In this document: piece by piece, positions 11,170-22,690 of the stretch
Position numbering within the stretch: position 1 is the stretch's first letter
Layout of the letters: each line of letters opens with the position of its first letter
From: Gnetum montanum
Taxonomy: Eukaryota; Streptophyta; Gnetopsida; Gnetales; Gnetaceae
DNA length: 64,000 nucleotides
Assembly: GCA_015680685.1 (NCBI GenBank)
Contig: MNCI01017916.1
Coordinates: 27,259-91,258 of the forward strand
Direction of reading: 5' to 3'
Position numbers and translations under genes: made by a program
The notes under the pieces: model-generated
Seen by the model: only the letters and a program-made list of their open reading frames with translations
The model's database searches: none
Told to the model about the DNA's origin: nothing

Positions 11170-11313
11170 CTAACTAGGCTGATGGGAAATTGGGACAATG
11201 CTGGGCCAGCGTAGTACCTCCACGGCCTCCACGGCCCAACATAGTCAGAGCGTACAGGGCTCATTCAAGGTACAATCTCAATGCCAAACAAAGTTTTTTT
11301 GAAAAAACAAAAA

Positions 11314-11839
11314 AGGAGGTGTTTTGTGTGGCTTGTAGCAATTTTTGTATCCTGTTGATGCTGGTAACACCTTCAATTGCTCAGTCTGAAGCCTATCATA
11401 AAACTTTTCCTTTTTATTTATTTATTGGCACCATTGGACCTGTCTTTTGCTTTACCTGAAATTGGTTTAGTCTAAGTTCTGAAGCAGAAATATGGGAATG
11501 GACGTTCTTTTATGTAGGAGTTACAACCTTTGGATCTGCTTATTATCATCTTTATCCAGATGATACAAGACTGGTTTGGGATCAACTTCCTATCACTAGC
11601 ATTCACTTTTATAATGGCTATATTTATCATGGGGAGGATTGATGAAAGGACTGGTGCCATGTCACTTATCCCTCTAGTAATGGTAGGCATTACGTATTGG
11701 GGGCATTTTGATGATCTTCGTCCTTATGCATGGGTGCAGTTTGTACCATGCATTGCTATTCCAGAAATGATAATTTCATTACCTCCAATGTATACACATT
11801 CAAAGTATTGGCTTTTGAGCAACCGGATTTTACCTTCTG
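11314..11839 (+). pseudogene. Alkaline phytoceramidase-like (plant ceramidase family) pseudogene
   Basis: Host gene sequence inside X. A predicted multi-pass membrane protein: LLMLVTPSIAQSEAYHK (first helix), FPFYLFIGTIGPVFCF, ENWFSLSSEAEIWEWTFFYV, FGSAYYHLYPDDTRLVWDQL, then in a shifted frame FIMGRIDERTGAMSLIPLVM, FDDLRPYAWVQFVPCIAIPE, PPMYTHSKYWL and ATGFYLL. This is the plant alkaline-ceramidase-like membrane family, recalled as similar to Arabidopsis aPHC (recognition from memory, not a search). Family members hydrolyse ceramide/phytoceramide at ER-type membranes. There are at least three frameshifts and a loss of about 20 codons between AYHK and FPF. No intron is visible over the 526 bp, which suggests an mRNA origin. 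Confidence 0.75.
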
Positions 11840-12160
11840 AGCGGAACCTCACCAAGCTCATTACCCAGATCATCGGCAGGCACCCTTTTGAGGATATCAT
11901 CGTGGTTTTCATTCAACATTCTGAAGCACGCTGCTGCCTCCTATCGACAATTTCTTGAGCGATAACGAGTGTACCTACGAGATATTCGAGTGGTGGATCC
12001 AGGAGCTTAAGTTGGCTCATCGATCCTGCAAGCTCTTGCCCGGTTACTCCATTTTGTCTGTGAATTCCACAAGTTTGCTGCCTCTGCCGCCGACGAGATT
12101 CACGATGACGACGCCGACGATAACGACGACCACCATGTCTGCAATTTTCTGGTTTTGTGA
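11840..12160 (+). pseudogene. Unidentified acidic-tailed coding fragment fused to the ceramidase frame
   Basis: The frame that ends the ceramidase block in FYLL continues without a break into unrelated sequence: SGTSPSSLPRSSAG, then ILKHAAASYRQFLER, two TAA/TAG stops, VGSSILQALARLLHFVCEFH and an Asp-rich stretch ADEIHDDDADDNDD, ending at a TGA at 12158. GC content is clearly above the surroundings. I do not recognise the protein. The in-frame join suggests two transcripts fused during reverse transcription, or a template switch. Frame-selected reading can mislead, so confidence is moderate. Confidence 0.45.
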
Positions 12161-12540
12161 GATTCAGAAATTCCAGAATTGAAGGAAAGGAGGAATCGAG
12201 ATGATGGAACGACATGCACCAGTTATTCAGTTGTTGATTGGAGAAGGATGAGATGGCTCGCGGCCATGTTTTGGCAAAACCTGGAAAACTGTCTGTCCAG
12301 CGGCAAAACCTCCCAAAACCATATGAGTCAAAACACGGAGGTTTCGTCTCATTTCCTCCATAAAACTTCTATCCATGAAGATTTTGTCTGTCCTGCAAAT
12401 CCATAAAGGATGAGAAGCCATTTGCCCTTGAAATTGCGGTTCATAACACAGCACACACAGAATAGCCGTACACATAGCATTAACGGTAACGATAAATCTG
12501 TCGGAAGGCATATCTTATTTTACCGTAGAGATCTGCAGAG
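12161..12540 (-). other. Higher-GC insert with a 94-codon minus-strand frame, unidentified
   Basis: From 12511 to 12227 the minus strand is open and encodes RFIVTVNAMCTAILCVLCYE, then MASHPLWICRTDKIFMDRSF and VLGGFAAGQTVFQVL. It may be another captured host piece in the opposite sense, or chance. No family recognised. Confidence 0.25.
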
Positions 12541-13785
12541 ACTGTTCTCACTCCGTACCAATGCAGAAGTCAAAAATTTAAGTAGATAAAACTTAGAACA
12601 TAGAATAAGGTTATGTTTATGCAACTTCAATGGCCACTTTCAGAGGTTGAATGCAGGGACAGTATCTAGCTCTAGCTGCCCAGTGCCAACAACCCACTCA
12701 GTAGCCACGCGAAAGTGATTTTGACTGGAAGTTCTTGCCAGTCTTTCATAAACATGACACCAATGCTAAGCCATGTTTTGGAAGGTCTTTGTTCAAATGT
12801 TCCAGCGGGACAACGCTTTTGACCGTTGTTAAATGTTCATTCCAAGGCCATCGCTTAGGCTCCGTTCAAAGTTCAAACTCATATCTGTATTAAATCTTAT
12901 TAACAAGACTCCATTCTCTGTGGTTGTATCCATGGCCTACCAAGGCCTAAAAGTAGCAAAATGTGACCCTGTTTAACTACATTTTTCCATCACTTGGCCT
13001 TGCTCGAACCTTCTTTAATTTGATTTGATATTAATTGATGTCATGTGACATTAGCATAGCCTTGTTTGACCTTGTGACACTATTTTATGTGGTTTTGACC
13101 ATCACTTGGTCTTCATTTGACCCTATCCTAGATCATTTGGCCCTTGTATTACACCCTATTTGCCTTAACACACCTATTATAACATTTATTGACCATGTTT
13201 GAACCTCATTTGGCCTTTGAGTTAATGTGTTTTGGCTCATATATGCATTATTATTAATGTATTTTACATTATTTTCACATTATTTAGCAATTTTATTATG
13301 TAGGTGCCACTTAATGTGCTTATGTTGTCATGCAGGATTAAGCTATGAGGATAAGAGAGCAAATTAGAATAGCCTTAATGCCTAAATGGGCCCCTCTTGT
13401 GATGATGTTGGATTGATAACCTAAGCCTTTGGAACCATTTTACTATACAACATTGACATCCTAAGGTAGCCTAATGATCATTAACCTTGAAGCCAAAAAC
13501 ATCATGAAGGGTCCCTTAGTCAATGTTCCCATTTAAGACCACGATGGTGAGGAGAAAACACATAGGACCAAGTTCCTCATCAAAACTTAAGCTTGCTCAT
13601 GATCTCATCAAACCCCTACAATTCAACATTGAAGCCTTCACATAGCCCTGATTACCTCAAACACTCACATGTTTTCTTGTAGTGTTATTTAACATTATTG
13701 AAAGGTTGTAACGAATGACTGATGTTGATTATTTTGATGGTCTACAACACTTGAGCCTGTATGAAACCTTTTGCTCGATGAAGAA
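12541..13785. other. X 3' region, no gene recognised
   Basis: Low-copy-looking sequence up to about 12880, then AT-rich sequence to 13785. No RT, integrase or other pol domain was found in any frame. Confidence 0.5.
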
Positions 13786-13925
13786 ACATCTTTTTATGAC
13801 CTGTTAAGACCTTAAACTAGCATTAGTGGCTTGCCAAGGCCTTAAACTGGCACCACGGTTTGCTAAGACCTTAAACTAGCAACACAATCCACTAATACCT
13901 TAAACTGACAACACATGTGACCTTT
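13786..13925 (+). repeat. X 3'-UTR tandem repeat, GCTAAGACCTTAAACTAGCA type
   Basis: Four or five copies, about 30-38 bp apart, of a block like GACCTTAAACTAGCA: GACCTGTTAAGACCTTAAACTAGC, GGCTTGCCAAGGCCTTAAACTGGC, GGTTTGCTAAGACCTTAAACTAGC and an ATACCTTAAACTGAC copy. The same motif in the same sense relative to transcription forms tandem repeats in element I at 28510-28870 and 32480-32790. Tat/Ogre elements are known for variable tandem repeats in their 3' UTR. Confidence 0.7.
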
Positions 13926-14793
13926 GATGATCAGATTTGTTGATTGCTCTATGTGGCCTCATGTATCTCATTATAACAGCATGATTTTTTCTTATCTGGT
14001 TTTCTTGTCCTCTTAGAGTTGTGCTTGCAAGGTGAAGCTTGGAGCCATCATGGAGGTGCAACTCATCATAGCAACTCACCATGTGACCTCAATGAGCAAG
14101 ATTTGGTGGCTTTGTCTTGTCATGTCAAGAGTGCTTGTTCCACATCATTTCCATTACCATTCCCTTGAGTCCAACCTTGCAGCATAGTTATAGCTTTCCT
14201 TACCTTGGATGACAATGTTGAATGATGCTTGACACTCATACACTATGGATGTGCGACATTCCTTCATCATGCTCCACCTTCTAGTCCATTAAATGTAACA
14301 CACCTCATTTAATGGGAAACCATCTAGTCCATCAAGCGTAATGCATCTCACCTGTCAGAAAAATCAATTTAAACCAGCCTTAGCAAAAGCAACCCAATGA
14401 AGGTTTCACCCCATGAAAAAAAACCTAGTAACTCTAAACATACAAAGGAAGGAGCCTAATGGCCAAAGAAACCTTGGAGCTAAGTGTTAGATCCTCAAAT
14501 GCATTTGATGAGCAACAACCAATTCAAAAGCTGAAGTGCCAAAAACACCAATAGAACAACATATTTGTACCATAGTCATGATGTTAACAATTGGAATGCC
14601 TTGTTAGCCCTCATAATCATTTCCATATGACCCCTTTCCTTAAGACTTCTTTACCATTTCCTTGTCATCATAAGCACTCTTCGGTGTGGTTCAACACTAT
14701 TGAATCAAGTGCGGAGAGGGAACGTTGGTGATGGACCTGTAATGGTGTTTTGTATTTTTTGTCAATGTCTCTTGGGTCAATCCTATAGACATC
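13926..14793. other. X 3' untranslated region
   Basis: No gene seen. The last about 80 bp (GGTGTTTTGTATTTTTTGTC onward) align with the equivalent region of element I next to its 3' LTR (27175-27240, reverse strand). Confidence 0.5.
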
Positions 14794-14809
14794 AACAAAA
14801 AGGGGCTGA
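14794..14809 (+). promoter_or_regulatory. X polypurine tract
   Basis: CAACAAAAAGGGGCTGA lies directly before the 3' LTR start TGAAACACC. It is the expected plus-strand primer of an LTR retrotransposon. The relative I has AACAAAGAGGGGCCAA at the same place. Confidence 0.7.
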
Positions 14810-16300
14810 TGAAACACCACTAAAATTTCATATTACAAACTTTATCTCCTAACTTGGGGCAAGGATTCATTGTAAATGTTGAATATGTAGTCTAGGAGCT
14901 AAAATCTTGCGTACTTTAGCTTTTTGGAGCCAAAAAATGCTTTGAAAGTTGTTATTTCCTTACTTCCCAAGTGGAAAAGGGTATCCCATGTCCATATTTG
15001 GACTTGGGAAGGCTGATAACACCTTTGGAATGTCTAAAAATGCCTTTGGAATGGCTAAAATCAACATTTTCATGGCTTTTTATAGGGGTATAGCCCCAAC
15101 TATGGTAGAGCCATTTTCAGTAGACAGAGTAGCTACAGTAGCCAACATAGTCACCACCAAGATCCATCAGAAGTGCAACATTGGGATTGTTCAGATTTCC
15201 ATTTTTCCAACAATAGCCAACATAGTCATCCTACATCAACAACAGCTATCATAGACAACATTCTTCACCAGGCACTATACTTTCCAATGAATTCCACCAT
15301 TTCACAAATTCCAACTTTTTACATACTCTCCACCACTTTTGCCACTTTCCAACAACCTTAGCGTAGTTCACCAATGCTAGTGTAGTAAGAATGGTTTCAA
15401 CATAGTCACAAAAGTTCATGTACTATTTATAGGAAACGGATGGGTATTGTGGTAGTAGCGCATTTGGGACTTACTACAAATAGTAACTACGTTGGGAAAA
15501 GATGGTCATTAAAACTTGCATGTTGACATCGATTTGTCAATAATCATGGAAAATGTGCACATGTCCAAAAATAGCAACCCTACCCTATAAAAACCCAATT
15601 TCAATACCATTTTCAAGTTCCAAATTTTGGCATTTTTGCAACCTATAGGGTAGTTCCAACACTTTGGCATTTTTTGCAATTCACAAAAGCCATTGCAACC
15701 TTACTTCCACTTTTTTGGTAGTAGAAACTGGCACTACGCTAGGCAAAGAGATTTCCACATAACTGCTATTGCACCAAAAAGTGAAAATCCATTTGGATAA
15801 CCATGTTGCAAATCCTGGTGGAACTGATGGAAAGTTGCTGAGAAAGTAGAGTTGGGAAGAAACTGGATCGTGGAGTTACAATAGAACATAACCTACCTTC
15901 TTCAATAGACTTCAAGCTACTGCCAGCAACTTCTAGCACCTTTGGCATGAATCTGTACTTCATGAACCTTATTATTTATTATTTTAAAAGCTACTATTCA
16001 TGTTGTGTAATTTTTAGTTCACGTTTCCATTTTCGCCCTTGTTTTCATTTTCAGATCTGTAATGGCAACTTCATTTCCATTTACATTTATGTTTTTTTTT
16101 TCGTTTTTGTTTTCAATTTCATCTACATCTACATCTACATTTCCATTTATGTTCTGTAAGTCCCTAGGTGATCGGTAAGATTGTCCAGGGCACCTTGAGT
16201 CCCATTTTTTGGAGGCCCTTAGGATCCGAGGTTAGAGCTATTCCAATGCTTGGATCTTTTAGTTTTTCCATTCCAACAACTGAAATTTCTAGCTCCAACA
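14810..16300 (+). repeat. Element X 3' LTR
   Basis: Matches the 5' LTR throughout. TATA motif at 15586-15593. It ends CTAGCTCCAACA, followed by the TSD copy GCCCT. Confidence 0.85.
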
Positions 16301-16305
16301 GCCCT

Positions 16306-17659
16306 CACGGCCAAGATCATAATAGGTCTATCAATAATATGTGTAGCAAATTGATCACAAACACTGAACATAAATACAACATAAGATGAAAAATTTACTT
16401 TTTCATATTTTTTTCATTCAATAAATAAAAATGATATAATACATATAATACAAGTGAAGAAACTAATGTTACCATAGTAGAGAACTAATAATTTTATAAT
16501 TTTCATGTATTTTATAAATAAAAAGAATATAATAATAAATATAACTCATTACAATCCATTGTAAGATAGGTGTAACATAAAAATCTAACATACATGTAAA
16601 CCATACAATAAATCCTGATGTCAAAGGTATGACACTAATATAAAAATGTGATAAATTCTCTGAAGTTATACACTCCATGATCCAACATCATTCCTTACAA
16701 CTATGACCTTCCTCAAGCAAGGCTGAATCATTACCAAGCTTTACACAACTACACTAAACTATCTAATATAATTAATTTAATTATTATTTTCAAACTTAAT
16801 AAATAAATTCATTAATGAGATATTATCTTCAATGTTTAATAAAATAAAATTAAAAAAATCAAAATGAGCTTTATTCAAGAACCATCATTTGAAGTGATTG
16901 TAAGATGCTTGTTTTAGAAGTTAAAGACTTGGGTTTAAGCTTGGATGTAGCCACTCAAAGAGGTTTGAGTTTTACTCATCTACTAATCCTCTTAGGATCT
17001 TGCTTTACAGGATGAGCACTGTGGCTGTAGATGATAATATTTATTTAAAATGACCTTTATTTATAGCATAAAAATTAACTTTGCATCAACAAAGAATTTC
17101 TAGGTTACAAAAACATACAACACTCCAATGGAATCTTGTTATATCAAGAAGTGATGAATCAAAAATTACAAAGGAAAATAAATGATACCCTTATGTAAGG
17201 AAGAAGGAGAAACTCTTACCATAAAATATAAAGATAAATTGTTAACAGAAGTTCCCTTTGAGTTCTCTTCTTTCGGCATTTATAGTTTTTAAGTTTGTAA
17301 TAGAGGTGATGAGGTAACATACTATGTGAGGTAGTACACTAGGTGAGGTAGTGCAACATGTAAAGTAGCACCAATAATTTATCATCACTCACTAAAATAA
17401 GCTTAAACTATAAATTTGTAAATAGGATGGAAGGATGGTGGTGATCCATTATTGATACTTTATCAATGCTTAAATTTCTATTTTTGTGTTATATTTTATT
17501 TTACAATTTTGGAATAATGTAAGAATATGATTATTAGACATGTTAATAGATACTTGGATTTTATTTCTATTATTATTGTAATTTTATCTTGGAACCCATT
17601 CTTAGACATGTGGATCATTCTAGTATCCTTAGGTGATTCTAACACATTAGTTGACTATT
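16306..17659. repeat. 4.8-kb tandem unit H: spacer of copy 1, right part
   Basis: Continues the spacer broken at 3680. It aligns with 50960-51631, 55371-55803 and 60266-60540. Near its left edge, in minus-strand sense, is DRPIMILA, part of a possible exon whose intact copy at 50931-51015 ends in a GTAAG donor. The right half has short runs of GAGGTAGTACACTAGGTGAGGTAG. Confidence 0.75.
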
Positions 17660-18978
17660 CGAGCTTGTTGTGGATACATGTTACTCAATTTTTGAAGTAT
17701 AGAAAAATGCCCAACAATTAAAATAAAAGATTTGTTATTTCCATTTTAAAAAAACTAGGAGATGTATAAAATTATTCAAATTATAGATGGATCAAGTTAA
17801 TGAGCCATACTATGAAGCTTTGGGAGAGATTCATACAATGCCTCATACTTGAATTAACAGTATCAAAAAATTAATTTGGATTTATGCTAAGAAGATCTAC
17901 TATAGAAGTTATTTTTTTGATATGATTTAGAAAACATAGACAACATCTTCATATGATCTTCATTGGCTTGGAAATATCATATGATAGAGTATTTAGAGAT
18001 ATTGTTTGATGAGCCTTGTAGAGAAAAAACATGCTTGATAAATATATTAAATTGATTTAAGACATATGTAGGAGTTACCACTAAAATTATATCTTATGGA
18101 ATAACATCTAATTTTCTAGTCACAGTACATCTACATCAAGGATCTGCACTAAGCACATACTTATTTACCATTATTATGGATGAATTAACAAATAAAATAC
18201 AAATAAAATCCCTTGATGTATGCTATTTACAGATGATATTATGTTGGTGGATAAAACTCAAGAAAATATTATTGCTAAAAAGAAGAAGTAGAGACATGAT
18301 ATAAAATCAAAAGGATTAAAAATTAGTATAGTTTAAAAAGAATATATGGAATTCAGATCTAATAAAAACATAAGTAGTGGTGAAATAGGAGTGATGATTC
18401 TAGGCAAAAAATGTCTTTCATTGCAAATAGCTTCACTACCTAGGATCAATCCTCCAATCAAATGGTGAAATTGATAAAAATATTAAAAATAGAATTAAAG
18501 TAGGCTAGTCAAAATGGATATATGCTAGTAATTTTTTATGTGTAAAAAAATACTAATAATTTTAAAGGGAAAATTTTATAAGATAGCAATCAGGCTTTTC
18601 ACCTTATATAGTGTTGAAGGTTATGTAGTACAAAAGAGGTATGAATAACAAATTAATATGGAAGAATTGCAAATGCTTTGATGCATGTTGAATGTTAGTA
18701 AAAGAGATAAACTTCAAGATTGATGGTTTAGATGATTTAGACATGTATAATTAAGATTAGAAAATAAGCCTATAGACAAAGGTTGCTACATCATTATTCT
18801 AGAAAAGCCACCAAAATGAAGACCAAAGAAGACATGGGAAAAAATGATTGAAGATGATTTAAAGAAACTAGAAATAAATAGGAATGTAGCTCTTCATAGA
18901 GGTAAATGACAAAAAAAAAAACTCATGTAGATGATCCCATTTTTTTGGGACAAGGCCAAGATGATGATGATGGTGATG
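17660..18978 (+). pseudogene. RTE-type LINE reverse transcriptase pseudogene (array copy 2)
   Basis: 5'-truncated: it starts inside the region before the fingers domain (KYRKMPNN) and runs to the C-terminus. Frame-shifted translation shows the RTE order: FVISI then GDV, MSHTMKLWER-type sequence, H-L-x-x-I-F-x-x-L-E-x-x-Y-D-R, the H-L-H-Q-G-S-A-L-S block (near 18130), LFTDDIMLVDKTQ with the active-site Asp pair at 18232-18237, SKGLKIS, and near 18820 RPKKTWEKMIEDDLKKLEIN. It ends at GGGACAAGGCCAAGATGATG and a GAT-rich tail. No EN domain. Many stops, so dead. The A of the usual F-A-D-D is T here. Confidence 0.8.
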
Positions 18979-20731
18979 TTACTTGACTTTTTGAAAGTAA
19001 ATTATAAATTCTTTATTTATAAAATTTTCCAAATCCTACCTTTTGTATTAGTAAATACTTGTTAATGTTGGTTCTCTTAGCATTAGGTGTGCTTTACCTT
19101 CTCTTCATTTTCTTGTTTATGGATATGCCTAATGGATCTCTTAGTGATTTTTAGGTCTAAATCTATTCTTATGTGGCAAAGATTTGGTGATTAATCTCTC
19201 AAGGTAGGGGAAATATTATTAATTATATTAATTTAATAAGAATCTTATCTTGTTGTACCTTCTTTCCTTTTGTGATAGTTTTCATTACTAATCTAATCTA
19301 AATGCATACATTATTGATGTAACCTTAGTTTTCTATGATCATTTCATAATTTATAATTTTCATAACTCTTTGCTTTGCATTTTGACTCAATCCTTCTGTT
19401 TCATCATCTTTCATATCATGAATTAGATTATGATAGAATTGGAGGTTGTGATCAAAGTTGTGATGTATTTTTAGCATAATTTCTATAGCATCGTAGTTAT
19501 CATGGCATTAGGTGAAAATGGCACTTTCAGAAGGCAAAAACTAGTTAACATTTCAGGTGTATGAACACATTCAACATGTTGAAATACTTTAAAAGTCATT
19601 TAAGATAACATAAATTCGTAAAATTTTTAAAGATCACTAGTACATGACTTGTTATCAATGGATAGGCATTTATGAGATTGTAGACTAACTATGTGAAGTC
19701 GATGATTGAAATTTAATTAATTTCATGCATCATTTAGGAATTATTATCATTGAGTAAGCATTTTTGAGAAATTAATGTGCCACATCAACTTGAGAAAATG
19801 ATGTTTAGGATGGTGTAAGGAGTTAGAACTTTAGGGAAGCTATAAGGTTGATATAGCCTTAATGTAACCTAATATTGGTCTAAACATGCATGAGGGTTTT
19901 TAATCCAATAGTTGATCTAAAAATGTATGGGGGTTTCTAACCTAATATTTTATCTTTTCTTGCATGAGTGCTTGTTTTAGTTAATTTAACCTTCTATTTA
20001 TGCTAATGTTTGATGTTGAAAACCTCACGGGAATACAAGTGTTATGAGTAAATTAACTTCTAAGAGTAATTATGTTTTTTATGGTTAACTATATGTTAAT
20101 GTTTATAAGGATAAATATCTTAATGATAATAATAATATGTTTTGTAGCTTGGGCCCCATCCTCCTATCATATTATAGGAAGCTTTTAAGTGGATTTTCTC
20201 TGCTATGAAGGTGTTCTAACCCTTCCTACTTGTGTTTCATGTAGATTTGAATGGAAGCTTTGAAGGTGGTTAAGGTGGAGTTGGAAGAAGGATAAATGTT
20301 GGATGAAATATTATCTCTTTATATATTTCTTGTTATGTCGATGATCATGTTACGGATTTATAATTTGGACTATGACTATGAATTTTTTGTTAAGTTCTAA
20401 TTCATGTACCAACAAGTCCTAAGTGACATAAATGTATTAGTTTGAATTTTCAAGTGATTTCTAAGTTGATAATATTCTAAGTATGTATATGATTTTATGA
20501 ATTTATAATAGTTTAAGTTGTTTAAGGATTTATTAAGTGTTTATGATTTTACATATTTCTCAACATGTACATGCTCATACTCTTGTTACATGGTTATATA
20601 ATGAAGCTCTTATTTCTTATGAATGACATACTCTAATTATTGGGGTGACATTAGCTTGTAATTTGTCAAATCCTCAATGAATGCTTAATGGAACAAATTT
20701 TCTTTAAAGATAGCAAGTGTCTCTTCCCTAG
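18979..20731. repeat. 4.8-kb tandem unit H: spacer of copy 2, part a
   Basis: Collinear with 1613-3400 and 61941-63600. It is cut at 20731 by element G. The bases CCTAG at 20727-20731 are the left TSD copy of G. Confidence 0.8.
19115..19290 (-). pseudogene. Array gene remnant, 'KID' exon, copy 2
   Basis: Minus-strand reading gives TITKGKKVQQDKILIK before a stop and frameshift, then DLDLKITKRSI. Counterpart of 1745-1945 and 62076-62261. Unidentified protein. Confidence 0.35.
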
Positions 20732-21225
20732 TGTGACATCCCATTCTTAGATGTCTTAAAAATACAATCATTCATTACTTAATTCATCGCATTCGTAAGT
20801 AATATAATAAAAATATCATAATATACTTTGAATAATGAATAACTAGTACACTGAATAGAATAGAAATAGAAATAAAAATTTTATTAATAAGAGTGGTTTA
20901 TTGTACCACCCTTTGGGTTATCTTCCCATGTCACTTAAGCCTTAGAGGCAATTCGGCATTGCCACCACGGTTAGGCTGTCAAGTTGAAGGGGTGATCAAT
21001 CCCTCCTTGTTCTACTTTATCTAGCTCTTGTTACTTTCCATTTTAGGCTCTATAGCTCCATGCCCAACACAACCTCTAAATCTAACCTTAAATGACATAG
21101 GTCAAACCCATTCCCAAGGGATACATGAACAATCATAACTTCTCATAACAAGGTACCCCTTCATTTGAAGGTTAATTATATTTTTATAATACATTTTTGC
21201 CCTTAAAAAGTGATGAGACATTACA
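20732..21225 (-). repeat. Element G 3' LTR
   Basis: 494 bp, matching the 495-bp 5' LTR. It ends TGTGACATCCC on the plus strand. A TATA-like TATAAAAATATAA (minus strand, about 21178-21192) may be the promoter. Confidence 0.85.
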
Positions 21226-21240
21226 ATCTACCCCCTTAAC
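21226..21240 (-). promoter_or_regulatory. G polypurine tract
   Basis: On the minus strand GTTAAGGGGGTAGAT abuts the 3' LTR start. It fits the plus-strand priming site. Confidence 0.7.
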
Positions 21241-21389
21241 TATCTAGCTTGTCCTTGAGCTCTTTCTCTATATCTAGCTACACAATTGCTGCTTCATCGT
21301 TATGCTCCTTAGCTTTAGCTTCTTTATTATCCTTATTATCATATATAGAAATAAAAGACCATAAATTATAAAATATAACTTATTACATC

Positions 21390-22690
21390 AATAATAAATA
21401 TAATTTATCATTCAATATCATGATGATAAAAAATTTGGAGGTAAGTGTTAAGAATAAACTACCTGTTTTCCCAAGCTTGATGATTATAATTTGACCATTG
21501 AATAAGAACTTCACTAATAGTTTTATTTTGTAGCTTCTTAGTTCAATGGTTCTTAATTGCAATGGGTTTAACTTCAAAGTTGGCGTTGGATCACAATGGC
21601 AAGGTATTCCAATCTAGCACATATGGCACATCATTTGCATGAAATTTCTTTAGCAAACTTACATGGAAAATTAAGTGAATTCTTAAAGTTGCTGGAAGAT
21701 TTAACTAATAAGCCACTTCATCAATTCTTTTAGAAATTTCAAAGGGTCCACAATATTTGGGTGTTAATTTCGTATATTTTCCAAGTTTAAGAGAAATTCT
21801 AGTGGGTTTTACTCTTAGTAGTACTTGATCTCCCACTTGGAATTCTTTCTTAAGTTGATGTTCATTTGCATATTATTTATATTTATCTTGGGTAGCTTGT
21901 AAGTTTTGTATAGCTCTTGTAACAATATTTTCCATTATTTTCATTTTTTCTTCCTTCCCTTCTATTCTTAAAGTTGGATCTACCCAAGTTAGCAGTGTAT
22001 AATAGTTACGTATATATACTACTTCAAATGGTGTTTAATGTGTGGAACCCTGATAACTATTGTTATAGGCAAATTCTACTAGGTGCAAGTAATTCTCCCA
22101 CATTTTCGATCTACTCACAACATAGCTTTGTAGAATATCTTCTAATATTCTATTTACATGTTTGGTTTGTCCATTTTTCTTTAAGTGGTAAGCTATGCTA
22201 AACTTTAGTTGGGCTCCAAGCTCTTTGAAGAAATTTTTGGATATGAACTTGGGATATTGATTTGAAGAAATAGTTTTTGGACATCCATGCAACCAAAATA
22301 CTTCTTGTACAAATTTTTGGACTACTTCTTTAGCTATGTTTGTAGATTTCAAAGTTATAAAATGTGCCATCTTTGATAGACGATCAACTATTAGCAAGAT
22401 TGAGTCATTTCCCTTTTTGCTTACTGGTAATTCCACAATGAAATCCATGGTAACATCTTCCCATTTCTAGGTTGGAACTTCCAAAGGCTACAATAACCCA
22501 CTAGGTTTCTTTTCTTCAGATTTTATTCTTTGGCATGTTAAATAATTTTTAATGTACGAGGACACATCATTCTTCATTCCAAGCTAAAAATATGATTTTC
22601 ATAACATCATATAAGTCTTAATATAACCTAGACATCTTGCATATGGTACTTCATGGGCTTTACACAACAGCCTAAGTCTCCAATTACCCT
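21390..22690 (-). pseudogene. G integrase (IN) with chromodomain-like C-terminus
   Basis: Minus-strand sense from 22690. Remains of the zinc-binding N-terminus are followed by the catalytic core (22448 to 22035, open): MDFIVELPVSKKGNDSILLI with the first catalytic Asp, VDRLSKMAHFI, HGCPKTISSNQYPKFIS where the second Asp (usually S-D-x-x-P-x-F) is Asn, and KKNGQTKHVNRILED where the Glu of the family (Q-T-E-x-x-N) is Lys. After a stop come PFEVVY, EFQVGDQVLLRVKP, LTPKYCGPFEISKRI, HLIFHVSLLKKF, and a segment ISEVLIQWSNY that resembles the chromodomain found at the IN end of chromoviruses. Two of the three catalytic acids are lost, so the copy cannot insert DNA. Confidence 0.8.

Larger units (their letters stand above)
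3686..16300 (+). mobile_element. Element X: Ty3/gypsy (Tat-like) LTR retrotransposon with host gene inserts
   Basis: Two similar LTRs (3686-5147 and 14810-16300), beginning TGAAACACC and ending CTCCAATA or CTCCAACA, bound the element. The flanking 5-bp duplication is GCACT at 3681-3685 and GCCCT at 16301-16305, one mismatch. On both sides the H unit continues without loss when X is removed, as the uninterrupted copy at 50931-50990 shows. The order is LTR, primer-site region, gag, PR, host gene fragments, tandem repeat, polypurine tract, LTR. No RT, RNase H or integrase is visible, so X could move only with enzymes supplied by a relative such as I. In the first 165 bp of the LTRs I count roughly 20 differences by eye, so the insertion is old. 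Confidence 0.85.

Noticed and set aside
12227-12511. A 94-codon minus-strand frame as a confident host gene
   Set aside because: No recognisable motif and no supporting copy. Kept only as a low-confidence observation.
21974-22201. Plus-strand frame of 75 codons overlapping G integrase
   Set aside because: Antisense to the better-supported integrase core on the minus strand.
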